A DNA stretch of 63,854 bases from Oscillospiraceae bacterium (GTDB taxonomy: Bacteria; Bacillota; Clostridia; Oscillospirales; Oscillospiraceae): NCBI GenBank assembly GCA_015067925.1, contig SVLN01000004.1:1-63854 (forward strand), read 5' to 3'. The translations under genes and the position numbers were made by a program. Below are positions 49,524-57,314 of the stretch, piece after piece. The notes beneath the pieces are model-generated. The model was given only the letters and a program-made list of their open reading frames with translations, searched no databases and was not told where the DNA came from. Each line of letters opens with the position of its first letter. The first letter of the stretch is position 1.

Positions 49524-51362
49524 TTAAATCGCTTCGTTGTTGACGAACTGGCTCTGCCAGAGCTGGGCGTAGAAACCGCCGCGCTCAAGGAGCTCTTCGT
49601 GGTTGCCGGTTTCAATGATGTCGCCGTCCTTCATGACAAGGATCACGTCCGCGGAGCGGATGGTGGACAGGCGATGGGCGATGGTGAAGGAGGTTCTGCC
49701 CGCGGTGAGCTTTTCCATGGCCCGCTGGACCAGGACTTCCGTGCGGGTATCGACAGAGGAGGTGGCCTCGTCCAGGATCAGCAGGGGCGCGTCCTCCACC
49801 ATGGCGCGGGCGATGGTCATCAGCTGACGCTGGCCCGCGGAGAGGTTGGACTCGTCGCCCAGCTTGGTATCGTAACCCATGGGCAGAGTGCGGATGAAGT
49901 AATCCAGGCCCACAGCCTTGCAGGCCTCCACGACCTTTTCGTCGGTTACGTTTTCCATGGAGTAGATGATGTTCTCCTTGATGGTGCCCTCAAAGAGCCA
50001 GGTATCCTGCAGGACCATGCAGAACAAATCGTGCACATTCTCCCGGGTGAGGCTGGCGATATCCACGCCATCGATGAGGATGCGGCCGGAATTCAGCTCA
50101 TAGAACCGCATGAGCAGATTGACGATCGTGGTCTTGCCCGCACCGGTGGGGCCGACGATGGCCACCTTCTGGCCCGGTTGGATCACAGCGGAGAAGTCGT
50201 GAATGATGGTGCGCTCGGGCAGGTAACCGAAGTTCACATGCTCGAACTCCACCTTGCCGCGGCAGACTTCCAGCTTTTCCTGCTTGTGGGACTCATCCTC
50301 CATCTCCGGCTCATCCAGGAAGGAGAACACACGCTCCGCCGCTGCGGCGGCGGACTGCAGGTTCGTCACCGACTGGGCCACCTGGCCCAGGGGCTGGGTG
50401 AAGAGCTTGACGTAGACAATGAAGGCGACGATCACAGCGAAGTCGATGAGACCGTTTTTGGTCATCACAGCGCCCAGAACGCAGACTGCCAGGTAACCCA
50501 GGTTGCCCACCAGCTCCATCATGGGGCCCATGACGCCGGACATAAACTGGCTCTTCCAGTTGTTCTCGAACAGCAGGCGGTTCAGGCGGGAGAACTCCTC
50601 CTTGGCCTCTTCCTCGCCGTTGTAGGTCTTGACGATGTTGTGGGCGGCGTAGATCTCTTCAATATGGCCGTTGAGCTCACCCAGGTAGCGCTGGCGGCGG
50701 GAGAAATACTTCTGGCTGCGCTTGATGATGATGTTCATGGTGAAGAAGCCGATCATGCTGGCGGCCAGGGCCACAACACCCAGAATCAGATTGGTCCAGA
50801 GCATCAGGATGGCGCAGCCAAAGAACAGCACCATGGCGCTGCACAGCTGGGGCACGGCATTGTTCAACGACTCGCCGATGGTATCCACGTCGTTGGTGAC
50901 GCGGCTCAGCAGGTCGCCGAAGGAGGCTGAGTCGTAGCGCTTGAGGGGGATGCGGTTGAGCTTGCGGGAGATGTCCGAGCGCATCATCTTCATGATCTTC
51001 TGGGTCATGGTGGACATCAGGAAGTTCTGGCCATAGACCAGCGCCGAGGAGCCGAAGTAGAACAGCACCAGGGCCACGGTGATACGAACAACGGCAGCAA
51101 GGTCAAAGCCATAACCTTCCATGCCCGCTTCGATGAGCTTGGTGATGCGGCCCAGGCGATCCGGGCCAAAGAGGGTCAGGCCGGAGCCCGCCATGGCACA
51201 GAAGAGTGCGCCGATGACACCGGGCATAAAGTGGCGGATATAGCGCAGAATCATCTTGAACGCGCCTTTGAAGTCCTTGGGCTTCTCTGCCACGCGCATG
51301 CGGCCGCCGCCGCGGCCATTCTGCATTTTTGCCTGTCCGAGGGTGTAGTCATTTTTCGCCAT
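49524..51362 (-). CDS. ABC exporter half-transporter, canonical ATP site
   Basis: This 612-aa fused membrane/ATPase protein has an N-terminal Gly/Arg stretch, a six-span transmembrane domain (about 45-330) and an ATPase with GPTGAGKTTIVNLL, LSAGQRQLMTIARAM and LILDEATSSVDTRTE. It is the second gene of the MarR-ABC-ABC operon; its start overlaps the upstream partner's stop. The pair forms a heterodimeric multidrug-type exporter (BmrCD, TM287/288 group). Confidence 0.94.
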   Translation of the reverse strand: MAKNDYTLGQAKMQNGRGGGRMRVAEKPKDFKGAFKMILRYIRHFMPGVIGALFCAMAGSGLTLFGPDRLGRITKLIEAGMEGYGFDLAAVVRITVALVLFYFGSSALVYGQNFLMSTMTQKIMKMMRSDISRKLNRIPLKRYDSASFGDLLSRVTNDVDTIGESLNNAVPQLCSAMVLFFGCAILMLWTNLILGVVALAASMIGFFTMNIIIKRSQKYFSRRQRYLGELNGHIEEIYAAHNIVKTYNGEEEAKEEFSRLNRLLFENNWKSQFMSGVMGPMMELVGNLGYLAVCVLGAVMTKNGLIDFAVIVAFIVYVKLFTQPLGQVAQSVTNLQSAAAAAERVFSFLDEPEMEDESHKQEKLEVCRGKVEFEHVNFGYLPERTIIHDFSAVIQPGQKVAIVGPTGAGKTTIVNLLMRFYELNSGRILIDGVDIASLTRENVHDLFCMVLQDTWLFEGTIKENIIYSMENVTDEKVVEACKAVGLDYFIRTLPMGYDTKLGDESNLSAGQRQLMTIARAMVEDAPLLILDEATSSVDTRTEVLVQRAMEKLTAGRTSFTIAHRLSTIRSADVILVMKDGDIIETGNHEELLERGGFYAQLWQSQFVNNEAI

Positions 51363-53104
51363 TATTTCAACTCCTCCTCTGACAGCTGGGTGCTGGCAAT
51401 CTCCTGATAGACGGCGCAGGAGGCCATCAGCTCCTCGTGGGTGCCTTCGCCCACGATACGGCCTTCGTCGAGGACCAGGATCTTGTCGGCATCGCGGATG
51501 GTTCCGATGCGCTGGGCCACGATCAGAGTGGTGACACCGGCGGTCTTTTTCTTCAGTTCCGCCCGCAGGATCTTATCGGTACGGTAGTCCAGGGCAGAGA
51601 AGGAATCGTCAAAGATGTAGATTTCCGGCTCCCGGGCCACGGCTCTGGCGATGGCCAGACGCTGTTTCTGGCCGCCGGAGACGTTGGCGCCGCCGCGGGC
51701 GATATCCGCCTCAAGGCCACCATCCATCTTTTCCACGAACTCCTTAGCCTGGGCAATCTCGATGGCCATGTCGATCTGCTCCGCGCTTGCGCCGCCGTAG
51801 CCCACGTTGGACTCCACGGTGCCGGTGAGCAGCACGGCCTTCTGGGGTGCGTAGCCCAGTTTTTCGTGCAGGGCATGCTGGGTGTACTCCCGAACGTCCA
51901 CACCGGAGACCAGCACCTGGCCCTCGGTGGCGTCGTAAAGGCGGGGGATCAAATTCACCAGGGTGGATTTGCCCGAGCCTGTGGCGCCGATGAAGGCCAC
52001 AGTCTGGCCCTTTTCGGCGGTGAAGGTGATGTTGTGCAGGATGGCCTTTTCCGCACCGGGGTAGCGGAAGCTCACGTTGCGGAACTCCACCAGACCCTCC
52101 TTGCCTGCTTCGCCTGCGGTGCGCACGCCGTCAATGATCTTGGGCACGGCGTCCAGAACGGCGTTGATACGGCCCGAGGAGACGGTGACGCGGGGGATCT
52201 GCATAAAGATCATATTCAGGCTCATGAAGGCCTGTACCAGCTTGGCGGCGTAGGTGGAGAAGACCACCATGTCGGAGAACAGGGTCAGCTGGCCATCGGT
52301 GCCGGTTCCGGCAATCAGGAAGGCGCCGATGCAGTAGATGCCGATGGTCAGGGCGTTGTTGACGAACTTCATGGTGGGGTTCATGACGCCCATGGCCCGA
52401 CGTGCCTGCAGGGCGTTGCGGGTCAGGCGGGTGTTGGCGCCCTCAAACTTGTTCTGCTGGTAGTCTTCGGCGTTGTAGGCACGGATGACACGGATGCCGG
52501 TCATGTTCTCTCTCGTGACGGCGTTCAGGTCGTCCGTCAGGCTCTGCATCCTGCGCACACGGGGATGGGCATAGAGCACGACGAAGGCCACGGTTCCAAT
52601 TACAACAACCACCGCACCGGCGGTGAGGGCCGTCCACTCCCACTGGCGCAGAGAGATCTTATACAGCGCCCAGAACGCCATGATTGGGGCGCGGACGATC
52701 TGCTGCAGGCCGCGGGAGACGAAGTTCTGGATCTGCGTGATGTCGTTGGTGCTGCGGGTAATCAGGCTGGCAGTGGAGAAGCTGTCGATCTCCTCCATGG
52801 AGAAGGTTTGCACCCGGTCGAAGACCCGCTCGCGCAGATCCATGGAGAAGCTGGCCGCCAGGCGGGCCGAAAGCAGACCCGTGATGATGGCCACAACCAG
52901 GCTTCCCAGAGCGCACAGCAGCATCATGCCGCCGGCGATCCAGATCTCAGCGATGGGACTGCCGGGAGTTTTGACCAGGGTGGTGATGGTGGCCATGTAG
53001 TCGGGGATCTTCAGGTCCAGATAGACCTGGAAATACACGAACACCATGCTCAGGGCGAAGATACCCCAATGTCTGGCGCGCATATACTGAATGGCTTTAA
53101 ACAC
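51362..53104 (-). CDS. ABC exporter half-transporter, degenerate ATP site
   Basis: This 580-aa fused membrane/ATPase protein has a six-span domain (about 15-310), then GATGSGKSTLVNLIP, VSGGQKQRLAIARAV and IYIFDDSFSALD. The usual catalytic Glu after Walker B is Asp, the hallmark of the non-hydrolysing site in heterodimeric exporters. It overlaps the MarR gene by eight bases upstream and the partner ABC gene by one base. Confidence 0.94.
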   Translation of the reverse strand: MFKAIQYMRARHWGIFALSMVFVYFQVYLDLKIPDYMATITTLVKTPGSPIAEIWIAGGMMLLCALGSLVVAIITGLLSARLAASFSMDLRERVFDRVQTFSMEEIDSFSTASLITRSTNDITQIQNFVSRGLQQIVRAPIMAFWALYKISLRQWEWTALTAGAVVVVIGTVAFVVLYAHPRVRRMQSLTDDLNAVTRENMTGIRVIRAYNAEDYQQNKFEGANTRLTRNALQARRAMGVMNPTMKFVNNALTIGIYCIGAFLIAGTGTDGQLTLFSDMVVFSTYAAKLVQAFMSLNMIFMQIPRVTVSSGRINAVLDAVPKIIDGVRTAGEAGKEGLVEFRNVSFRYPGAEKAILHNITFTAEKGQTVAFIGATGSGKSTLVNLIPRLYDATEGQVLVSGVDVREYTQHALHEKLGYAPQKAVLLTGTVESNVGYGGASAEQIDMAIEIAQAKEFVEKMDGGLEADIARGGANVSGGQKQRLAIARAVAREPEIYIFDDSFSALDYRTDKILRAELKKKTAGVTTLIVAQRIGTIRDADKILVLDEGRIVGEGTHEELMASCAVYQEIASTQLSEEELK

Positions 53105-53558
53105 GCTCGGCTCCCTCCGTTTCTTCGCTGGAAGCGACCAATTTGTTCAAAATGTCGGAGAGCTGGCGCTTCTCCTCCTCCGAAAGGCTGGAAAGCACCA
53201 TCTGTGCCGCCTTCTGGTGCAACTCCGTCACGTGACGGGCGCGCGCGCGACCGGATTCGGTGATATGCACCTGCTGCTCACGCTTGTCGCGCTCGGAACG
53301 GGTACGGGTAATGGCGCCCTGCTGCTCCAAGCGCATGAGCGCATCGGTCAGCGACTGGGGACGAATGCCCAGTCGCTCGGCCAGCTCCTTCTGGGTCATG
53401 CCGTCGCTGTGCTCCAGCGCCCGCAGAATCTTGCCGTGTCCGCGGCCGTGCTCCGAGGCAAAGCTCACGTCCTGCTGCTCCGCCACGGTGTGGAACGCCC
53501 GGCGGAAGGCCGCGTCAATGCGGCGGATCTGCCAAAAAACTTCAATTTCATTGGCCAT
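53097..53558 (-). CDS. MarR-family regulator of the ABC exporter
   Basis: This 153-aa winged-helix protein has MTQKELAERLGIRPQSLTDALMRLEQQGAITRTRSERDKREQQVHIT; only the SLTDALMRLEQQGAI recognition segment and RDKREQQVHIT wing are cited. It heads the exporter operon and probably represses it until a drug-like ligand binds. The start at 53558 follows AAAGAGAG; the ATG at 53576 has no ribosome site. Confidence 0.92.
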   Translation of the reverse strand: MANEIEVFWQIRRIDAAFRRAFHTVAEQQDVSFASEHGRGHGKILRALEHSDGMTQKELAERLGIRPQSLTDALMRLEQQGAITRTRSERDKREQQVHITESGRARARHVTELHQKAAQMVLSSLSEEEKRQLSDILNKLVASSEETEGAERV

Positions 53559-53594
53559 GGGACCACTCTCTTTCATGCTTTCATGGTTTTATCA

Positions 53595-53646
53595 GGCAAT
53601 TGACTTTAAGATACCTTATTATACCGCCGCCAATTGAGAATGTCAA
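53595..53646 (-). promoter_or_regulatory. Consensus promoter with repeated TCAATTG boxes
   Basis: On the minus strand TTGACA (53641-53646), a 17-base spacer and TATAAT (53618-53623) are perfect. GGCAATTGA (53595-53603) and GCCAATTGA (53629-53637) are near-identical direct repeats flanking the -10 box and are candidate MarR binding sites. Confidence 0.8.
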
Positions 53647-53786
53647 CTATCAGCCTGCCTTTCTATTTGGCGTTTTTGCCAAAAGCGCAGCATATTTTTT
53701 GTGCAGGAAGCACAAAGTCCGGCGGCGGCCTTGCGCTCGGCATCAAAACCATGTAAACTGAAAGAAAAACGAAAGAAGGACGCCGA

Positions 53787-54455
53787 ATGGCCGTTACGAT
53801 TTATCTCGCCCGACACGGAAAAACCCTCTTCAACGCCGCCCACCGCGCCCAAGGCTGGTGCGATGCACCCCTGACAAACGAAGGTGTGGCTGCGGCGACG
53901 CAACTGGGCGCGCGCATGCGTGCTGCCGGAATCCACTTTGACGCCGCATTCTCCGGCGATCTGGGGCGGCAGCGGGCCACGGCAAAGCTGATCCTCTCCG
54001 CCATGGGGCAGGAGGATCTTCCCCTGACGGAGAATCCCGGCCTGCGGGAGTGCAGCTTCGGCCGCTGGGAGGGCGAAAAGGAATCCGACCGGGATGCAGC
54101 CTTCAAGGTCTTTCACGGTCTGAGGGAGGACCAGAGCGCCTACTCCTTGGGCAGGCGCGGTCTGTGCGCGGCCTACGTGGGAACAGACGACACCGGCCTG
54201 GCAGAGAGCTACGAGCAGGTGTGCTCCCGCATACACAACACCCTTCTTTCCATCGGCGAGGCCGCGCAAGCCGCCGGCCACGAGGCCATTCTGGCCGTTT
54301 CCAGCGGCATGATTACCATGACGCTGCTGTTCGATGTGCTGCTCGTTCCCCACTCCGACGCGCCCAACGGCATCCCCACCGCCAGCTGTACGGTGCTGAC
54401 TTACGAGAATCGTTCTCTGCGGGCCATTCCACCGGTGGGAAGATTGGATTTCTAA
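53787..54455 (+). CDS. Histidine-phosphatase-like protein lacking the second His
   Basis: This 222-aa protein starts MAVTIYLARHGKTLFNAAHR with the RHG catalytic motif of the histidine phosphatase (phosphoglycerate mutase-like) superfamily, and has LRECSFGRWEGE (acid residue). The usual second His motif VSHG reads ILAVSSGMI here, so the second catalytic His is Ser. It may be inactive or bind rather than hydrolyse phosphate esters. It is monocistronic, with the ribosome site GAAAGAAGGA. Its expected terminator is not clear, because the downstream A6-GGCCTCCC arm lacks a partner. Confidence 0.85.
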   Translation: MAVTIYLARHGKTLFNAAHRAQGWCDAPLTNEGVAAATQLGARMRAAGIHFDAAFSGDLGRQRATAKLILSAMGQEDLPLTENPGLRECSFGRWEGEKESDRDAAFKVFHGLREDQSAYSLGRRGLCAAYVGTDDTGLAESYEQVCSRIHNTLLSIGEAAQAAGHEAILAVSSGMITMTLLFDVLLVPHSDAPNGIPTASCTVLTYENRSLRAIPPVGRLDF

Positions 54456-54496
54456 ATAAAAAAGGCCTCCCTTAGGCGGGTGTCCGTATAACAGTT

Positions 54497-54528
54497 AATG
54501 GAGCGCATCGATACCGATGCGCTCCATT
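54497..54528. repeat. Perfect hairpin at the left side of the DUF559 element
   Basis: A 14-bp perfect stem AATGGAGCGCATCG/CGATGCGCTCCATT (54497-54510, 54515-54528) has loop ATAC. It could act as a weak terminator, but T-rich tails are short. Confidence 0.7.
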
Positions 54529-54558
54529 TCTCATGTCCATTCATTCGATTGCAGGAAG

Positions 54559-55073
54559 CCTTGGCTCTCCCTTCGGGAGAGCTCTAGTGAGGCTCCAAAT
54601 CTTTGATTTGGCAAGCCGAACTGATACACAGTAGTCACCGCAGGTGACTGAGAGGGCCTTGCAATCGGCTTTGAATGGTAATATCAATTTGTTCGCACAC
54701 GCCATGAAACTCCCTGTCAATATCCCGGTTGGAAAAGCGTAAAACTTGCAAGCCCAGAGCCGACAAAAATGCGGAACGCTCCTCGTCATATGCCATGCCC
54801 TGAGACTCATAATGCTGAGAACCGTCCACTTCGATCACCAGCTTTGCAGAAGCGCAGTAAAAATCCACGATAAATCTGCCGATGATCCGCTGTTTGTAAA
54901 TCTTCACCGGGTATTTGCGGAGAAACAGATACCAGAGCTTGCGTTCATGGGGAGTCATTTCCCTGCGAAGCCGCCTCGCATTTTCCAGTTGACTGTTATC
55001 TTTTGTTATGGTCATGTTTTGCCCTCTCCGTCCTCGCTGCGCTCGGCCACCTCTCCCATAGGGAGAGGCAAGG
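54559..55073. mobile_element. Small repeat-bounded element carrying a DUF559 gene
   Basis: The ends CCTTGGCTCTCCC (54559-54571) and GGGAGAGGCAAGG (55061-55073) are inverted repeats matching 12 of 13. Each end contains a hairpin (GCTCTCCC-TTC-GGGAGAGC at 54564-54582; CCTCTCCC-ATA-GGGAGAGG at 55050-55068). Between them lies one DUF559 gene with no transposase. The end of the gene is encoded inside the repeat. It looks like a compact mobile or mobilisable unit of 515 bp. Confidence 0.65.
54635..55015 (-). CDS. DUF559 endonuclease-like protein
   Basis: This 126-aa protein has the DUF559 / very-short-patch-repair-like endonuclease fold: MTPHERKLWYLFLRKYPV, then FIVDFYCASAKLVIEVDGSQHY with the Asp/Glu-X-Asp active-site pattern, and LGLQVLRFSNRDI. 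The ATG at 55015 is preferred, since the frame upstream reads through the repeat. It is the only gene of the element. A DNA-cutting role is inferred from the fold. Confidence 0.85.
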   Translation of the reverse strand: MTITKDNSQLENARRLRREMTPHERKLWYLFLRKYPVKIYKQRIIGRFIVDFYCASAKLVIEVDGSQHYESQGMAYDEERSAFLSALGLQVLRFSNRDIDREFHGVCEQIDITIQSRLQGPLSHLR

Positions 55074-55137
55074 GACGCTCGCACGGCACACCAAATGATG
55101 TATAGAAGTGCGCCCATACTGTTCGTCAAATTTCGGT

Positions 55138-55455
55138 TTATCTACCTTCTTCAAACTTAACTTTAGAGGGATATCTGCTTTCGTTCATCTCAGATTTAAC
55201 TTTGGCAACTTGTTCAATGTCGATGTCATATATGTTGGCAATAGCCAAAGCATAATAGATTACATCCCACAATTCTTCATCGACTGTTCCCAAAATATCG
55301 GTGCTGTTTTGTGCTTTCAATCCTTTTCTCATAGCACGAGAAAGTTCTCCGACTTCTTCGGATAATTTCAAGAAGTAATCCTTTAAGAGTTCGGGATGAT
55401 AGTCTTTCTCCTTAATATAAGTCTGTAAATACTTAATCGTTATTTTGCCATCCAT
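55138..55455 (-). CDS. MazG-like nucleotide pyrophosphohydrolase
   Basis: This 105-aa protein has the MazG helical core: KLSEEVGELSRAMRKGLK (EXXE) and ILGTVDEELWDVIYYALAIA (EXXD), which bind Mg2+ and hydrolyse nucleoside triphosphates. The gene is visibly AT-rich next to its neighbours, so recent transfer is plausible. It lies just upstream of the DUF559 element on the same strand. The ribosome site is weak. Confidence 0.88.
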   Translation of the reverse strand: MDGKITIKYLQTYIKEKDYHPELLKDYFLKLSEEVGELSRAMRKGLKAQNSTDILGTVDEELWDVIYYALAIANIYDIDIEQVAKVKSEMNESRYPSKVKFEEGR

Positions 55456-55533
55456 ACAGCTTATCCCCTCGTCAAATTCAGATTGTTCTAATTGTTTTCT
55501 TCATTCTATCACATGGCAGCAATCAGTACAAGA

Positions 55534-55563
55534 ACAGTCCCGGCAGAATGATCTGCCGGGACT
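55534..55563 (-). terminator. Hairpin after uraA, weak terminator
   Basis: A 13-bp perfect stem CAGTCCCGGCAGA/TCTGCCGGGACTG (55534-55546, 55551-55563). The minus-strand tail TTCTTG is only partly T-rich. Confidence 0.7.
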
Positions 55564-55620
55564 GCAACTGTTTTATAGGCACCCGTCATTTCGGGAGGCC
55601 TTTTCTTTTTCAATCAGTGC

Positions 55621-56976
55621 TTATTCCTTCTCGCGGGACAGCAGGACGTTGGCAATGATGCCCAGGATCAGAGCGCAGGCGACGGTGGTAATGGTAACCT
55701 TACCGAAGGAGACGCTCAGGCCGCCGATGCCGCAGATGAGGATGATGGAAACCACGAACAGGTTGTGGTTCTTGGACAGGTCAACCTGCTGGATCATCTT
55801 CAGACCGGAAACAGCGATGAAGCCGTACAGAGCGATGCAGACGCCACCCATGACGCAGGAGGGGATGGAGTTGACGAAAGCAACGAACGGGCTCAGGAAC
55901 GCAATGATCATGGCCAGAACGGCGGTGGTGACGATGGTGATGACGGAAGCGTTGCGAGTGATGGCCACGCAGGCGACGGACTCGCCGTAAGTGGTGTTCG
56001 GGCAGCCGCCGAAGAAGGCGCCAACCATGGAGCCAACGCCGTCACCCAGCAGGGTGCGATGCAGGCCGGGCTTTTCCAGCAGATCCTGGCCAATGATGGT
56101 GGACAGGTTCTTGTGGTCAGCAATGTGCTCGGCGAAGACGACGAAGGCAACGGGGATGTAAGCAACAGCAACGGTGGAGATCTGTGCGCCGGTGATCTCC
56201 TTCAGGCCCTTGAAGGCGGTGGGGAACACGAAGTGCGGCACGGAGATGATGCTCTTCACACCGAAGTCAGCGAAGTTGTTGACGATGGGGGAGAAATCAA
56301 TGACCTTCAGGGCATCGTTGCCGGTGGCGGCGCCGATGGCGTAGAAGATGGAAGCAGTGGCGTAGCCGGCCAGGATGCCGATGATGAAGGGGATCAGACG
56401 GCCGAAGCCCTTGGAGTAGGTGGAGACCAGCATGGTCACGAACAGGGTAACCAGGCCCACGATCAGGCAGACATAGATGCTGCCGCCGGCGTAGCTGGCC
56501 TTGGTCAGGTCGCCGATGGCGTTGCCGGCCAGGGACAGACCGATGATGGCAACGGTCGGACCGATGACGACGGGCGGCATCAGCTTGTTGATCCAGTTAA
56601 CGCCAACGCACTTGACAACGATGGCCAGGACCACATAAACGAGGCCTGCGAACACGGCACCGAGAACCAGGCCCAGGTAGCTGACGGCGATGGAGCCGGC
56701 AAAGGCAGAGGCCATGGAGCCCAGGAACGCGAAGGAGGATCCCAGGAAGACCGGGCTGGAGAACTTGGTGAACAGCAGGTAAATGATGGTGCCGGCGCCG
56801 GCGCCGAACAGAGCAGCGGCGGGGGACAGAGCATCCGGACCGGAAACGCCCCAGTTACCGTTGGTGATGACGGGAACGACCAGAGTGGCTGCCATGATGG
56901 CCAGCAGCTGCTGGATGGCGAACACGATAACCTGGCGGAAGGCAGGACGGTCGCCGATCTTGTAGATCAGATTCAT
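55621..56976 (-). CDS. uraA: Uracil/xanthine permease (NCS2 family)
   Basis: This 451-aa transporter has about 14 membrane segments and the NCS2 motifs: FAEHIADHKNLS (substrate-binding Glu), GLHRTLLGDG and GGCPNTTYGES (second binding Glu). It imports uracil or a related base with protons. The start follows AAGAGAGGAG. The transcript begins over 200 bases upstream and carries a leader peptide and terminator, so expression is probably controlled by attenuation. Confidence 0.94.
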   Translation of the reverse strand: MNLIYKIGDRPAFRQVIVFAIQQLLAIMAATLVVPVITNGNWGVSGPDALSPAAALFGAGAGTIIYLLFTKFSSPVFLGSSFAFLGSMASAFAGSIAVSYLGLVLGAVFAGLVYVVLAIVVKCVGVNWINKLMPPVVIGPTVAIIGLSLAGNAIGDLTKASYAGGSIYVCLIVGLVTLFVTMLVSTYSKGFGRLIPFIIGILAGYATASIFYAIGAATGNDALKVIDFSPIVNNFADFGVKSIISVPHFVFPTAFKGLKEITGAQISTVAVAYIPVAFVVFAEHIADHKNLSTIIGQDLLEKPGLHRTLLGDGVGSMVGAFFGGCPNTTYGESVACVAITRNASVITIVTTAVLAMIIAFLSPFVAFVNSIPSCVMGGVCIALYGFIAVSGLKMIQQVDLSKNHNLFVVSIILICGIGGLSVSFGKVTITTVACALILGIIANVLLSREKE

Positions 56977-57035
56977 AGATAAACTCCTCTCTTTTTTTCA
57001 CCCGGGCGCATGGCCAACAACAGCCTTCTGCGGAC

Positions 57036-57060
57036 AAAAAGAAAGCCCCTATCAAAGGGG
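57036..57060 (-). terminator. Candidate attenuator terminator in the uraA leader
   Basis: The short stem CCCCT/AGGGG (57046-57050, 57056-57060) is followed on the minus strand by a T-rich tail (CTTTCTTTTTG). It begins three bases after the leader-peptide stop and 60 bases before the uraA start. Confidence 0.65.
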
Positions 57061-57063
57061 ATG

Positions 57064-57159
57064 TCAGATCGTCTGCAAAAGAGCGGCGGAAACAGCAATA
57101 CGCGAAACGGGCATAAAAATAGAAGCACAAACGCCAGAAACCAGAGTCTTCACGGTCAT
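57064..57159 (-). CDS. uraA leader peptide, 31 aa
   Basis: A 31-codon frame (MTVKTLVSGVCASIFMPVSR, then ending AALLQTI) has a strong ribosome site (AAAGGAGCG) and ends three bases before the terminator-like hairpin upstream of uraA. The arrangement of promoter, peptide, hairpin with T-run, and gene fits transcription attenuation coupled to translation of the leader. The peptide is hydrophobic and lacks a run of a single codon, so the sensed signal is not obvious. Confidence 0.65.
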   Translation of the reverse strand: MTVKTLVSGVCASIFMPVSRIAVSAALLQTI

Positions 57160-57189
57160 GGGGTCCACGCTCCTTTCTTTATCGAAGCT

Positions 57190-57218
57190 ATTATACGGAC
57201 AACAGCCGGAAAAATCAA
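57190..57218 (-). promoter_or_regulatory. uraA leader promoter
   Basis: On the minus strand TTGATT (57213-57218), a 17-base spacer and TATAAT (57190-57195). Confidence 0.8.
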
Positions 57219-57277
57219 GGATTATTTCTTCGAAAAATGAAGAATTTTCTCGCTTTTCGCGGCGCTTCTCTGTGCAA

Positions 57278-57309
57278 AAAAGCACACAGCCTGCTGGCTG
57301 TGTGCTTTT
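57278..57309 (-). terminator. Intrinsic terminator of the MarR gene
   Basis: A 14-bp perfect stem (57278-57291, 57296-57309, core GCACACAGCC) with loop TGCT and A/T flanks. Confidence 0.9.
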
Positions 57310-57314
57310 CTCTC

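Noticed and set aside
51437-53263. 608-codon plus-strand frame opposite the ABC exporter gene
   Set aside because: It is an antisense shadow with a Gly/His-rich product and no start signal.
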